Positions 8,471 to 17,546 are shown, numbered from the stretch's first letter. The stretch: 64,000 nucleotides of DNA from Tunturiibacter gelidiferens (GCF_013410115.1 NZ_JACCCV010000002.1:558001-622000); one strand, 5' to 3'. Program-made: numbers and translations. Notes: a model not told the origin generated them from the letters alone.

Positions 8471-9927
8471 AGAGATTCACTCGCCACCACTGGTTGAATA
8501 AACAACTTGCGATGAATCGGCCATCGCTTGAAAGCTAACTGAATTATGAACGCTGCAAACACCGAAGCGTAGAGAATTTTATTAGCCAGAAACATCTTAG
8601 GCCCCGGCTCAGCCAAATCCGTTGTGTACAGGTAGAAGAAGCCGAGAACGTAAGTCAGGATTGGCAGGTTCGGCATCAAACTGAAAAACGGAATCAACCA
8701 GAGGATGTACCACGCGTAGTGAGGTGAAAACAAAAACATCAGCGCACTCGCCAGCGCAAACGCAGGCGGAAGAAAACCCGCAACCCCATCCGAAGCAAAC
8801 GGCTTTTTACGGCTGCTCCGGTCGCGGCCCGCGATCTGCCCGCACCGCCAGACGATCCCCGCGAAGACCGCAGCACAAAAAACGATGTAGGCGGCAGTAG
8901 AGAGACCGTGCAGACCTGGGATTTGTTGCGCTAGCTCCAGTAAGAAGTATCGCGAGCCCGTCGCCAGACCCTCTTCCTTTACATAACCCCCAAGAAATCC
9001 AAAGACGAGAAGACCAACGCTCGAATATGCCGCGTAGCCCACCGCTACAACGGTGGCAACAGCGGCAGGCATCTTGAAATCCCCGCGTCGATAGAGCGCA
9101 GGGAGCAGCACAAGCGGATAGAGCTTCAGCAGAATAGCGACGCCGAGAAAGATTCCTGTCAGCACTGGATGTTTCCGAAAGCGCGCCAGCAAAGCAAGCC
9201 CAATGAACGCCATCGCCGCAGAATCAAGATGCCCCGAGCCGGCGATCTCCCACACAAGCATCGGACACCACGCATAAAGCAGTGTTTGCTCGCGACGAAA
9301 ACCGAGCGAGTGAAGCAGGGACACGAGCGCATACATCGTAATCCCTTCGAACAGAACCATCACCGACTTCATAAAAATGATCGTTGGGGAGATCCAGGTA
9401 ATCAAATAGAAGAGCGCCTGCGCCGCGGGCGGATAAATAGTGTGGGCATAGTCACGTCGGTTGATTTTGTCGAAGACACTCTGAAAAGGCTCCCGCAGAA
9501 AAGCGAGTACAGCATCCCCGGGAACATAGCGATACGGGCTGATGTGAGCATGTTGGACCACGCCATCCCACACATATCGATAGACATCGCTCGAAAGAAA
9601 AGGCGGACCCAGCAGCGCAACCAGACGGCACGCGATCGCCACAGTCACAATAATAGGAAAAGTGAATCTATCGACTGGCTGGGTCAGCACTATCAACGCC
9701 GCGCCAAGATAAAGAATGCACGACCACCCCGACACGCCGGAAAACCCAATCGTAAAGTGGTCGTACTCGCTGACCAACTGTCGCGTCAATAAGAAGAGAG
9801 CAATCCCGATCAGAACCAGTGCAGCATTGGTGTGCCACGCGCGAGCAACCGACCAGTGTCGACGAACACCAGAGTCTATCCCAACGCTCGCGGCGGATTT
9901 TGCAGCACGGTCGGTCGTTGCGATCAT
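8467..9927 (-). CDS. GT-C type integral membrane glycosyltransferase (GT87/DUF2029-like)
   Basis: A 486-residue polytopic membrane protein with roughly ten to twelve hydrophobic segments. The first large extracytoplasmic loop carries the acidic pattern SSDVYRYVWDGVVQ followed by SPYRY, typical of GT-C mannosyltransferase-like proteins using polyprenyl-phosphate sugar donors. A late loop contains FSPHYAWYILWLIP. Its start overlaps the stop of the DUF2064 gene by one base and its stop overlaps the radical SAM start, so it is firmly part of this operon. The GT2 enzyme four genes downstream could make its lipid-linked donor (inference). Confidence 0.8.
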   Translation of the reverse strand: MIATTDRAAKSAASVGIDSGVRRHWSVARAWHTNAALVLIGIALFLLTRQLVSEYDHFTIGFSGVSGWSCILYLGAALIVLTQPVDRFTFPIIVTVAIACRLVALLGPPFLSSDVYRYVWDGVVQHAHISPYRYVPGDAVLAFLREPFQSVFDKINRRDYAHTIYPPAAQALFYLITWISPTIIFMKSVMVLFEGITMYALVSLLHSLGFRREQTLLYAWCPMLVWEIAGSGHLDSAAMAFIGLALLARFRKHPVLTGIFLGVAILLKLYPLVLLPALYRRGDFKMPAAVATVVAVGYAAYSSVGLLVFGFLGGYVKEEGLATGSRYFLLELAQQIPGLHGLSTAAYIVFCAAVFAGIVWRCGQIAGRDRSSRKKPFASDGVAGFLPPAFALASALMFLFSPHYAWYILWLIPFFSLMPNLPILTYVLGFFYLYTTDLAEPGPKMFLANKILYASVFAAFIIQLAFKRWPIHRKLFIQPVVASESL

Positions 9928-10706
9928 CAGTTTTCGCCTCCCCTAGATCGCAGCGAACGAAGGTAAGCGCGCGTATGTTCAGCGCGATACCCGGCCAGCG
10001 TGGCAAACGGTGGCAGGGCGTCGTCAAGCAGTTCGGCAGTCAGCAATTCAAGCGTCTCTCCATCGTCTACGTCGTACCAAAGGGGCAGAACTACGACCTC
10101 AATGTCACCCTTGTTCGCCGCAGCAACCGTCTCCGCAAACACAGACGAAGTACTCCACGCGATCTCGGCGAAGAGTTCGGGATGAGCCTGTTTGAGTCCG
10201 ATCAAGTAGTAGCCACCGTCCATTGCCGGCCCAATAACAATGCGGTCACCTTCCCTCTGCAACTCAGCGATGGCCTGTTTAAACGCGGCCACCGGAACGG
10301 TGGGCGAATCGGAGTCAATAAGACAAACGCTGCCGTAGCCGCAGGAGAGAAGATCCTGTGCAGTCGCAAACAGCCTTTCGCCAAAGCCATCGCCACGCTG
10401 CGGAATCAACGCAAAGTCGACAGGCAGAAGATTGTCGAAGAGGCCCTCATCGCCCGCCGGAGTATAAGAAATCACCCCAACCGCGCCACCCGGCACGGAA
10501 GCCGAAGCGATATTTTCAGCAGTGTCCTTCAGAAAACAGATGTTGAGATCCGCAGCCTGTTCCGGCGTCAGAGGAGGCGAGAGGCGGGTCTTCACCTTAC
10601 CAGCGCGCGGAGCCTTCGCCATCACAGCGAGAGCCGTCTGCCCGGCTCTTACCGCCACCGGCTTCCCAGGATCAAGAATCGGGTAGGACATCGTTGAAGG
10701 AGTCAT
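9927..10706 (-). CDS. DUF2064 / TIGR04282 family glycosyltransferase-like protein
   Basis: A 259-residue nucleotidyl/glycosyltransferase-fold protein. The N-terminal pattern AVMAKAPRAGKVKTRLSPPL is the hallmark of DUF2064, followed by LIDSDSPTVP (acidic metal site) and GPAMDGGYYLIGL. The family is related to CofC-like nucleotidyltransferases and was named for co-occurrence with radical SAM genes. Here a radical SAM gene lies two genes downstream. The start is four bases after the methyltransferase stop; an internal ATG five codons in (MSYPI) is also possible. The substrate is unknown. Confidence 0.8.
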   Translation of the reverse strand: MTPSTMSYPILDPGKPVAVRAGQTALAVMAKAPRAGKVKTRLSPPLTPEQAADLNICFLKDTAENIASASVPGGAVGVISYTPAGDEGLFDNLLPVDFALIPQRGDGFGERLFATAQDLLSCGYGSVCLIDSDSPTVPVAAFKQAIAELQREGDRIVIGPAMDGGYYLIGLKQAHPELFAEIAWSTSSVFAETVAAANKGDIEVVVLPLWYDVDDGETLELLTAELLDDALPPFATLAGYRAEHTRAYLRSLRSRGGEN

Positions 10707-10710
10707 AAGA

Positions 10711-11487
10711 CTAAACCGCCCTCCATTCGACCCGCCTCTCCAGCCATGCGGAGTCGATCAGAGCCTCAGCTCGTTTCTCGCAGACCGCGTACTGATACCA
10801 GCCATCATATTGCAGGTCTACCTCGCCCCAAGGCTGCGAATGAATCAACGCGGAAAAGTCAGGCGCACTCATCACGTCAGCCTGTCGCGGCTCGCGATAT
10901 CTTCCGGCGGGACTATTAGTCACCTTAGAGAGCAGCCACATGCAGCCAAGTGGTATGCGTGTGCGAAAGCCCGAGGTCGGTTCTGCGATAAAGCAGCGTC
11001 CCCCCGGCCGCAAAACCCGAAAGATCTCACCCAACACAGCCTCCCTGTTCGCAACAATCAGAAAAAGCCGCGAGACAACAATTGCGTCGACAGAGTTGGA
11101 ATCATCCGGGAGAGAGTGGGCGTCGCCATGCGCGAACGTGCAGTTCTGAAGACTTCTACTCGCAGCCCGGGACTTCGCTCTCGCCAGCAATCGACGCGAG
11201 AGGTCGACACCAGTGGTATGAATCTGCGGATACTCCTGCGAGAGTCGACAGGCATAGAAGCCAGGGCCACAACCCAGCTCAAGAACCCTGGTACCAGGAG
11301 CCGGTCTCGCAGAAGGAAACAGCGCTCGACTGATCTCCGGCGTGTGATCGCGAAACAAATATTCACGGCAAAGAGCGTAAAACCACGAGCAGCTCTCAAA
11401 GAGGCTGTCCGGCTGATGCGCAGGAGGATGCGCAAGGGTCCGGCCGGGCATTTCGCAGTCGCTTGTTTCCATTCTTGGCCCTGTCAA
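10711..11487 (-). CDS. Class I SAM-dependent methyltransferase
   Basis: A 258-residue Rossmann methyltransferase. The SAM motif I is VLELGCGPGFYACRL, motif II ends in TTGVDLSRRLL, a GDAHSLP loop follows, and the post-III region is VLRPGGRCFIAEPTSG. The ~60 N-terminal residues before motif I contain a helical segment (FYALCREYLFRDHTPEI), as in small-molecule methyltransferases. It is the first gene of the minus-strand run; the 390 bp upstream should hold the promoter. It may methylate a sugar or lipid intermediate of the same pathway, but the sequence does not tell which. Confidence 0.85.
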   Translation of the reverse strand: MTGPRMETSDCEMPGRTLAHPPAHQPDSLFESCSWFYALCREYLFRDHTPEISRALFPSARPAPGTRVLELGCGPGFYACRLSQEYPQIHTTGVDLSRRLLARAKSRAASRSLQNCTFAHGDAHSLPDDSNSVDAIVVSRLFLIVANREAVLGEIFRVLRPGGRCFIAEPTSGFRTRIPLGCMWLLSKVTNSPAGRYREPRQADVMSAPDFSALIHSQPWGEVDLQYDGWYQYAVCEKRAEALIDSAWLERRVEWRAV

Positions 11488-11877
11488 GGTGTGAACGTGC
11501 GCTTCGGTCGAGAACTCCCGGGTTTGCGATGACTCAGATAATAGACGCTTAATGGTCTGGAATGTGCACCGTTCTGCTCCTGCGTAGTTTGATTCACATC
11601 TCCCATTAAAGTTACGGCCGTACTAATGTCGTAGATTGCCCGCTTCCGCTACAGATAGCAGCCATCCGGCAGATAACACGGGCGACAGCCCACCACATGC
11701 AATCGAAAATTGTATGAATTTTGTTGACCATAGAGAACGCCCGACTTACGAATCCCGACATGTATCTCAGGCCGGCGGACCCATAACGCAGTTCCACCAC
11801 GATCCGCCCTCTCAGACCGAGGGAAAACCGTGGTGGGATGCGAGCTCTACACCTACCTCAACTCAAGCGCGGACAAC
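11488..11877. other. Intergenic region without a recognised gene
   Basis: Lies between the methyltransferase start and the tdh stop, so it should contain the methyltransferase operon promoter. A short frame from the ATG at 11714 (about 55 residues, running into the tdh 3' end) has no ribosome site and no family resemblance. Nothing else stands out. Confidence 0.5.
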
Positions 11878-12912
11878 CTAAGCAACGTCGCTCCAATCGA
11901 GAATCACCTTGCCCGAGTTCCCCGATCGCATCGCCGCAAAGCCGTCTTCATAGTCACGCCAGTTCATCCGGTGCGTAATCACTCCCGAAATATCCAATCC
12001 ACTCTCAAGCATCACGGTCATCTTGTACCAGGTCTCATACATCTCCCGTCCGTAAATGCCGCGAATCGTAAGCTGGTTGAACACCACCTGGTTCCAGTTG
12101 ATCGAGATATCCTCCGACGGAATCCCGAGCATCGCAATCTTCGCGCCGTGGCTCATATTCGCGAGCATATCCCGGAATGCGTTCGGATTGCCCGACATCT
12201 CAAGCCCCACATCGAAGCCCTCCTGCATATGCAGCTTCTGCTGAATCTCCTTCAGAGGTGTAGCCCGAGGATCCACTGCAAGCGTCACCCCAACCTTCTC
12301 CGCCAGCGCCCTGCGATACTCATTCGGGTCTGAGATCACCACATGCCGAGCTCCGGCATGCCGCGCCACCGCCGCAGCCATAATCCCGATCGGCCCCGCG
12401 CCTGTAACCAGCACATCCTCGCCAAGCACCGGAAACGCCAGCGCTGTATGCACCGCATTTCCCAGCGGATCAAAGATCGCCGCGATCTCATGCGGCACCC
12501 CTGGACTATGAATCCAGATGTTCGACATGGGCAGCACAATGTACTCCGCGAACGCCCCGTTACGATTCACCCCGACACCCAGCGTGAACGCGCAAAGATG
12601 CCTCCGCCCAGCAAGACAATTGCGGCAGCGCCCACAGACCACATGCCCCTCGCCGCTCACCAGCTGCCCGATCGGAATGTCGTTTACGTTCGACCCCACC
12701 GCCACCACTTCGCCGACAAACTCATGCCCAATCGTCAGCCCCTGCTTGATCGTCGAACGGGCCCACGCATCCCACTCATAAATGTGGAGGTCGGTACCGC
12801 AAATCCCGGTAGCCAGAACACGAATCTTAACGTCATTGATGCCCATCTCAGGCTCGGGAACATCCTCTAGCCACAGGCCGCGTTCTTCGCGGCTCTTCAC
12901 TAATGCCTTCAC
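11878..12912 (-). CDS. tdh: L-threonine 3-dehydrogenase
   Basis: Zinc-dependent medium-chain dehydrogenase oxidising threonine to 2-amino-3-ketobutyrate. Key segments are the catalytic zinc site [15 protein letters not shown] (Cys38, as in E. coli Tdh), [12 protein letters not shown], the structural zinc cysteines in [17 protein letters not shown], and the NAD-binding [13 protein letters not shown] start at a GTG (12912) because the protein then begins [20 protein letters not shown], aligning with the family N-terminus. An upstream in-frame ATG would add 28 unlike residues. No kbl (2-amino-3-ketobutyrate ligase) gene is adjacent. Divergent from the DAHP synthase gene. Confidence 0.92.
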   Translation of the reverse strand: MKALVKSREERGLWLEDVPEPEMGINDVKIRVLATGICGTDLHIYEWDAWARSTIKQGLTIGHEFVGEVVAVGSNVNDIPIGQLVSGEGHVVCGRCRNCLAGRRHLCAFTLGVGVNRNGAFAEYIVLPMSNIWIHSPGVPHEIAAIFDPLGNAVHTALAFPVLGEDVLVTGAGPIGIMAAAVARHAGARHVVISDPNEYRRALAEKVGVTLAVDPRATPLKEIQQKLHMQEGFDVGLEMSGNPNAFRDMLANMSHGAKIAMLGIPSEDISINWNQVVFNQLTIRGIYGREMYETWYKMTVMLESGLDISGVITHRMNWRDYEDGFAAMRSGNSGKVILDWSDVA

Positions 12913-13110
12913 TTGGGGGAAACCTTTCCTGTTGCATCTCGCAGATGAATCGCGGCTTCGTCGAAGACAACCCGCAGCTACTATTCTAGTCTGCACCCGA
13001 TCGTCCGCCAGTACACAGCAGCCATCAGGCTATAAGATTGAGGGGACGTGATACTTTCACAAGACTCACAGCGGAATGCCGCTCCATCTGATCCGACTCA
13101 AGCGAGACCC

Positions 13111-14166
13111 ATGCTCTTTCCCACCGATGACCTTCGCATCACCTGGACCAAAGTCGTCCTTCCGCCCGTCGCCCTCGAAGAAGAGCTCCCCATCACCGAA
13201 GCCGCCTCTGCAACCGCCTACAAGGCTCGCACCGAGATCATCAAAATCCTCCACGGCGAAGACCATCGCCTCCTAGTAGTCGTCGGCCCCTGCTCCATCC
13301 ACGACACCGAAGCCGCCCGCGAGTACGCCGAGCTCCTCAAATCCGCCATCGCCGAGCACTCCCGCGAACTCTGCATCATCATGCGCGTCTACTTCGAGAA
13401 ACCCCGCACCACACTCGGCTGGAAGGGCCTCATCAACGACCCCTACCTCGACGAGTCCTTCAAGATTAACGACGGCCTCCGCAAAGCCCGCCATCTCCTC
13501 CTCGACCTCGCCGAGATGGGCGTCCCCGCCGGCACCGAGTTCCTCGACATGATCTCCCCCCAGTACGTCTCCTCGCTTGTCAGCTGGGGAGCCATCGGCG
13601 CCCGCACCACCGAAAGCCAGGTCCACCGCGAACTCGTCTCCGGACTCTCCTGCCCCGTTGGCTTCAAAAACGGAACCTCCGGAAATGTCCAGATCGCCAT
13701 CGAAGCCATCCTCTCCGCCGGCCAGGCGCACAACTTCCTCGGCCACACCAAACACGGCCAGACCGCCATCTTCGTCACCAAAGGCAATCACGACACCCAC
13801 ATCATCCTGCGCGGCGGACGCAACACCACCAACTACGACGCCACCGCCGTCGAAGACACCTGCAAGCAGATGGAGAAGGCCGGCATCCGCCCCCAGGTCA
13901 TGATCGACTGCAGCCACGCCAACAGCCACAAAGACCACACCCAGCAGTCAGGCGTCGCCAGCAACGTGGCCGCCCAGATCGCCGCCGGAGACAAGCGCAT
14001 CATAGGAGTCATGCTCGAAAGCAACCTCGTAGCCGGCGCCCAAAAACTAGTCCCCGGCAAACCCCTCGTCTACGGCCAGTCCATCACAGACGCCTGCATC
14101 GACTGGCCCGAAACTAAAACCGCCCTGGCCGAACTAGCCGCCGCCGTCCGCTCCGCCCGCAGCTAA
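13111..14166 (+). CDS. aroG: 3-deoxy-7-phosphoheptulonate synthase, AroG type
   Basis: First step of the shikimate pathway: phosphoenolpyruvate plus erythrose 4-phosphate gives DAHP. It is a class I alpha enzyme with VVVGPCSIHD, MRVYFEKPRTT, GWKGLINDP, GARTTESQ, GFKNGTSG and DCSHANS. Starting at this ATG gives 351 residues and an N-terminus (MLFPTDDLRI) that lines up with E. coli AroG (MNYQNDDLRI). An upstream in-frame GTG at 13048 has AGGGGA only one base away, too close to function well. The N-terminal extension suggests a feedback-regulated isozyme, but which aromatic amino acid acts cannot be read from sequence. Confidence 0.93.
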   Translation: MLFPTDDLRITWTKVVLPPVALEEELPITEAASATAYKARTEIIKILHGEDHRLLVVVGPCSIHDTEAAREYAELLKSAIAEHSRELCIIMRVYFEKPRTTLGWKGLINDPYLDESFKINDGLRKARHLLLDLAEMGVPAGTEFLDMISPQYVSSLVSWGAIGARTTESQVHRELVSGLSCPVGFKNGTSGNVQIAIEAILSAGQAHNFLGHTKHGQTAIFVTKGNHDTHIILRGGRNTTNYDATAVEDTCKQMEKAGIRPQVMIDCSHANSHKDHTQQSGVASNVAAQIAAGDKRIIGVMLESNLVAGAQKLVPGKPLVYGQSITDACIDWPETKTALAELAAAVRSARS

Positions 14167-14200
14167 CCAAGCCACCTTCCCAACCGATATCCAAGAAGTC

Positions 14201-14229
14201 GTCATCCTGAGCGGAGCGAAGGATCCCCG
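14201..14229. repeat. Short hairpin repeat (GTCATCCT...AGGATC), copy S1
   Basis: GTCATCCTGAGCGGAGCGAA followed by GGATCCCCG; ATCCT pairs with AGGAT. The tail GTATTTTGTCC resembles the tail of the long hairpin repeats. It lies 34 bp after the DAHP synthase stop. Confidence 0.75.
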
Positions 14230-14323
14230 TATTTTGTCCTCGCGGATCCATCCGTTCACCTGTAGCAAGATGACGACGCTCTCAGGCAGCGCACGATTGG
14301 GTATATTCTCTTCTAGAAAAATC

Positions 14324-15112
14324 ATGCGCATTCAACCTTCGAACTTCCTCGCACTCGCAGCCCTGATCGCCGCCACTTCCCTCACCGCCCAACAGCCTGC
14401 CGCACCAAAACACCAGGACACCGAAGTCTACGAGCCGGTCCCCCCAATCGTCACACCCGGCATCACCGACTCCGCGCCCCCCTCCGACGCCATCGTCCTC
14501 TTCGACGGAAAAAACCTAGACCAATGGGTCTCCACCAAAGACAAATCCCCCGCCGCATGGACCGTCGCCGACGGCATCCTCACCGTCAGCAAAGCGCCCG
14601 GTTCCGGCAACATCGAAACCAGGCGCACCTTCAAGAACTACCAGCTCCACATCGAGTGGAGAATCCCCGAGAACATCACCGGCACCGACCAGGCACGCGG
14701 AAACAGCGGCGTCTTCCTCGCCTCCACCGGCCCCGGCGACGCCGGATACGAGCTCCAGATCCTCGACTCCTACAACAACAAGACCTACGTCAACGGCCAG
14801 GCCGGAAGCATCTACAAGCAGGCCATTCCCCTCGCCAATCCAAACCGCAAACCCGGCGAGTGGCAGACCTACGACGTAATCTGGACCGCACCAACTTTCA
14901 ACGCCGACGCCACCGTCAAAACTCCCGCCTACGCCACCGTCCTCTTCAACGGCGTCCTCGTCGAGAATCACTTCGAACTAAAAGGTGAAACGCTCTACAT
15001 CGGCCAGCCCTTCTACAAAAAGTACGATACCGCCCCCATCAAACTGCAAGCCCACGGCGACAAGAGCGAACCCATCAGCTTCCGCAACATCTGGGTCCGC
15101 GAACTCAAATAG
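14324..15112 (+). CDS. Secreted DUF1080 (3-keto-disaccharide hydrolase domain) protein
   Basis: A 262-residue exported protein. The signal peptide is visible (SNFLALAALIAATSLTAQQ), followed by a proline-rich linker and one DUF1080 domain: IVLFDGKNLDQWVS, WTVADGILTV, a GNSGVFLAS strand, YELQILDSY, and the closing SFRNIWVREL. DUF1080 is a concanavalin-like beta-sandwich, now tied to 3-keto-glycoside hydrolysis and common in acidobacterial and planctomycete carbohydrate metabolism. The start was chosen at the ATG directly before the signal peptide; the frame opens 30 codons earlier through the repeat. The precise substrate is unknown. Confidence 0.85.
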   Translation: MRIQPSNFLALAALIAATSLTAQQPAAPKHQDTEVYEPVPPIVTPGITDSAPPSDAIVLFDGKNLDQWVSTKDKSPAAWTVADGILTVSKAPGSGNIETRRTFKNYQLHIEWRIPENITGTDQARGNSGVFLASTGPGDAGYELQILDSYNNKTYVNGQAGSIYKQAIPLANPNRKPGEWQTYDVIWTAPTFNADATVKTPAYATVLFNGVLVENHFELKGETLYIGQPFYKKYDTAPIKLQAHGDKSEPISFRNIWVRELK

Positions 15113-15154
15113 CAAACCTTCCCACACCGAAGAGAGCCTGAATCTCATCGCAAA

Positions 15155-15796
15155 CTAACGTGTCGGGACTTCCAGCAGAGCGTCAAATATTCGGTTAGCA
15201 ACCTTCTTGATGACATTCTTATTCATAAGATGGTTTTCCAATTGAGATTCGAGAACGAGAGCAGAGATCACGGGTCCCAGGGTTTGGACCGCGACCGCCC
15301 GACTGATCGCATCTTTTCCTTTCGCGGCTGCCCCTAGTATGTCGGCAAGCTTCTTTTCATCAGTCCGGTAGAGGATTCCGGCGTACAACGTCTGCAGCCG
15401 CTTCTTCGATTCGGGATGCCGCAAGGCAAAAAGTTTGAATTCCAATACTAAAAGGGACCACGCCTGGTCTTCAGTGCGCTCCAGGAAAAAATTCCGAACA
15501 GCATTCATATTCCCGTCAACGGTCGTTGATGCGGCCAAAATCTTTTCCATTCGAGCGCGGTAGCAATTCGTGCGCTCCTCAATGAGCGCGAGAAAGATAT
15601 CCTCTTTGCTCTTGAATTGCGCGTAGATTGCACCCTTGGTGCGCCCGGCAAGGGCCGCAATCTCTCCCAGTTCTGCCCCTTCGTATCCGTCCCGCACGAA
15701 GATCGTTTCAGCAGCCTGGAGCAAAAGTGCCCGCGTCTCTCTTGTCCTGAGTTCGTGTTTGTTAGCTGTTTTGACTGTCATCTTCTCTGGTCTCAT
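15155..15796 (-). CDS. TetR/AcrR family transcriptional regulator
   Basis: About 213 residues. The N-terminal helix-turn-helix is clear: RALLLQAAETIFVRDGYEGA, then LGEIAALAGRTKGAIYAQFKSKEDIFLALIEE, and a C-terminal ligand-binding helical domain. Two in-frame ATGs, at 15796 and 15781, are plausible starts; neither has an ideal ribosome site. Two genes upstream on the same strand lies a secreted-protein gene whose promoter holds an 18-bp near-perfect palindrome of the TetR-operator kind (17355-17372), so that gene is its likely target. The ligand is unknown. Confidence 0.88.
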   Translation of the reverse strand: MRPEKMTVKTANKHELRTRETRALLLQAAETIFVRDGYEGAELGEIAALAGRTKGAIYAQFKSKEDIFLALIEERTNCYRARMEKILAASTTVDGNMNAVRNFFLERTEDQAWSLLVLEFKLFALRHPESKKRLQTLYAGILYRTDEKKLADILGAAAKGKDAISRAVAVQTLGPVISALVLESQLENHLMNKNVIKKVANRIFDALLEVPTR

Positions 15797-15980
15797 GTTC
15801 GTGAAGTAAAGCCCTTCCTCGGCGGTTGAAACGCGCTCTGCGCAATGGCGAAGACTATTCATCATCATAATTTGGTTTGAGTACGACGCTTCGACGGCTC
15901 CAACTCGATGGAGCCAACTCACTATCTGCAGACTAGTGCCGGCCACGTTGATAAAGGTGGTGATACCTGATTCTGATTGA

Positions 15981-16199
15981 TCAAAGTTCGCTCTTCGCTC
16001 CCAAAGCATCTGACGACCGCGAGCCCTGATCCTCAGATACGCCTGACCTCGCCTCCAGAAGAGCCTGACGGAGCTCCTGATTGGTCTTGAGAAGATCACA
16101 AACAAGCGAGCGCAAGGAATTGAGCCTGTGGTCCATCTCCAGGTACGAATCGTTACTCCAACGATTGTCAGTCGTGTGCGGTACTTCGCCGGTGTTCAT
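15981..16199 (-). CDS. Small hypothetical protein with predicted helical core
   Basis: A 72-residue frame starting at an ATG with AGAGAGGAA five bases upstream, a strong ribosome site. The middle part (YLEMDHRLNSLRSLVCDLLK, then TNQELRQALLEA) has heptad-like leucines and could form a short coiled coil; the ends are polar and probably disordered. It lies between the TetR gene and the secreted protein gene on the same strand, 130 bp after the latter. I recognise no family. The case rests on the ribosome site, codon pattern and position. Confidence 0.45.
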   Translation of the reverse strand: MNTGEVPHTTDNRWSNDSYLEMDHRLNSLRSLVCDLLKTNQELRQALLEARSGVSEDQGSRSSDALGAKSEL

Positions 16200-16329
16200 G
16201 TTTCCTCTCTGTTTTTCGCTCAAAGCTCAGAAAGTGAAGCTCTTGGGTGCTTACAGTGTAGAAAGGAGCAAGGAACTCTGCTAAGAGCGCCGTCACGCAG
16301 CCTCCATGACGGACGACGCTTCTGCGGAT

Positions 16330-17340
16330 TTACGAAGCAGGGTCGACGATGTTCTTCGCTGAGTTGCTCTTGTCGGCGCTCTTCAGCACGGTAGCGTAAT
16401 GCTTGGCAATACTTTTGGCGACGTGATCCGCGACGTTTGTGCTCTCGGACTCGCCTCGCATCGTCGCCGTGATCTGTTCGCTTGTATTCAGCCTTCCCGA
16501 CGAATCGGTGAAAGTGACATCGAACTTCATCTGCGTGGTCCCAACGAACATTCCGGCAGGGCCCAGAGCTGCACGCATCACCGAGCTTCCCTCCTTGAAA
16601 GTCGCAATCGAGATGTGAACCTTGTACTGTGGGCACACACCTTGGCCATTATCTTCGCCACCCCGATAGACATGCGCGACTTCTTTCGTACTCTGAATAC
16701 GATCGATCAGGTGCTCGTATACGAGTGCTCGATAGGCAGCCGGCACCTCAGCTTGATCCCAGTTGGGAGCGGACACAAGCACACTCTTCGGTTCAATCGG
16801 GGCGTTATGACAGACCGTCTCCGAAAATTTCCGTGGCGGCACAGGACTTAAAACGAAGCTCTCCAGCGCACGGTCTGCCTCTTTGGCTGGTAGTAAGAAG
16901 ACAGCAGCGTGATAGCCGCCGCTGCTGTCGTTGAACTCAACCGTCAGCATGTCGACCCGGTGATGCATGACGGCAGCCGCTGCGACGCCGCCGCCATCAG
17001 GGATCGTCATTCTCAAGAGCCTTCCGCCGATACCCCAGATCTCGACTCTCTGGTTGCCGGCGCTCACGGCCGTTACAGAACTGCGCTGAATGGACGTATT
17101 GCCCGACTTCCCTGTGAACGTAAGGGCATCCGCACCGAGCGTCAATGTGCCTTTTTTATTGGGCTTCATATCTGGTAGCCCATACACATGTTCAGCCTTG
17201 GTGGACTTCCAGGTTGCGACAGTAGCAAGAACGGCATGATCTTGGGAAACAACCTGGATGGTTGCAGCCGAGAGATGGGTTGGCACGCATAAAGACGCGT
17301 GAAGGATAAGCACGAACGCAGCACCGGATAGATGTTTCAT
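16330..17340 (-). CDS. Secreted protein of unknown function
   Basis: A 336-residue exported protein with a typical signal peptide (LSGAAFVLILHASLCVPTHL, cleavage near SAA). The N-terminal half, with a TLTLGADALTFTGKSG strand and later IWGIGGRLLRMTIPDGGG, looks like an acidobacterial beta-rich domain. The C-terminal half (VYEHLIDRIQSTKEVAHVYR, then VHISIATFKEGSS and GTTQMKFDVTFTDSSG) resembles the DUF4410-type fold. A very strong Shine-Dalgarno (AGGAGGG) precedes the ATG. An 18-bp palindrome directly upstream suggests repression by the nearby TetR protein. The function is not known. Confidence 0.7.
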   Translation of the reverse strand: MKHLSGAAFVLILHASLCVPTHLSAATIQVVSQDHAVLATVATWKSTKAEHVYGLPDMKPNKKGTLTLGADALTFTGKSGNTSIQRSSVTAVSAGNQRVEIWGIGGRLLRMTIPDGGGVAAAAVMHHRVDMLTVEFNDSSGGYHAAVFLLPAKEADRALESFVLSPVPPRKFSETVCHNAPIEPKSVLVSAPNWDQAEVPAAYRALVYEHLIDRIQSTKEVAHVYRGGEDNGQGVCPQYKVHISIATFKEGSSVMRAALGPAGMFVGTTQMKFDVTFTDSSGRLNTSEQITATMRGESESTNVADHVAKSIAKHYATVLKSADKSNSAKNIVDPAS

Positions 17341-17354
17341 AACCCTCCTAAAAA

Positions 17355-17372
17355 ATACGTACTAGTAGGTAT
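17355..17372. promoter_or_regulatory. Candidate TetR operator
   Basis: ATACGTACT followed by AGTAGGTAT: eight of nine base pairs are symmetric around TACTAGTA. It lies 15-32 bp before the ATG of the secreted protein gene, just upstream of its AGGAGGG ribosome site and beside a TATATATATT stretch that could be the -10 region. A TetR gene lies about 1.5 kb downstream on the same strand. Confidence 0.6.
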
Positions 17373-17546
17373 ATATATTAAGACTCGACTGATGTCAATT
17401 GCGCTATCTCGAATGGACCCCTCTTGAAGGACCCTAAATAACCTGAGCGCCCGAAACAAATCGCCAACGCGCCCTTGCAAACCAGCTGAAATCTAAGTGC
17501 GCGATTAAAATTCAACTCCTCGATTCCCCGGTGCTATCCTCCGGGT

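Noticed and set aside
7328..11487. Arsenosugar biosynthesis cluster
   Set aside because: The radical SAM enzyme has SPASM-type cysteines rather than ArsS features, the GT2 is DPM1-like, and no arsM-type or arsenic regulator gene is seen.
11714..11881. Small 55-residue frame before the tdh 3' end
   Set aside because: No ribosome site, no family, overlaps tdh; kept only as a note in the intergenic entry.
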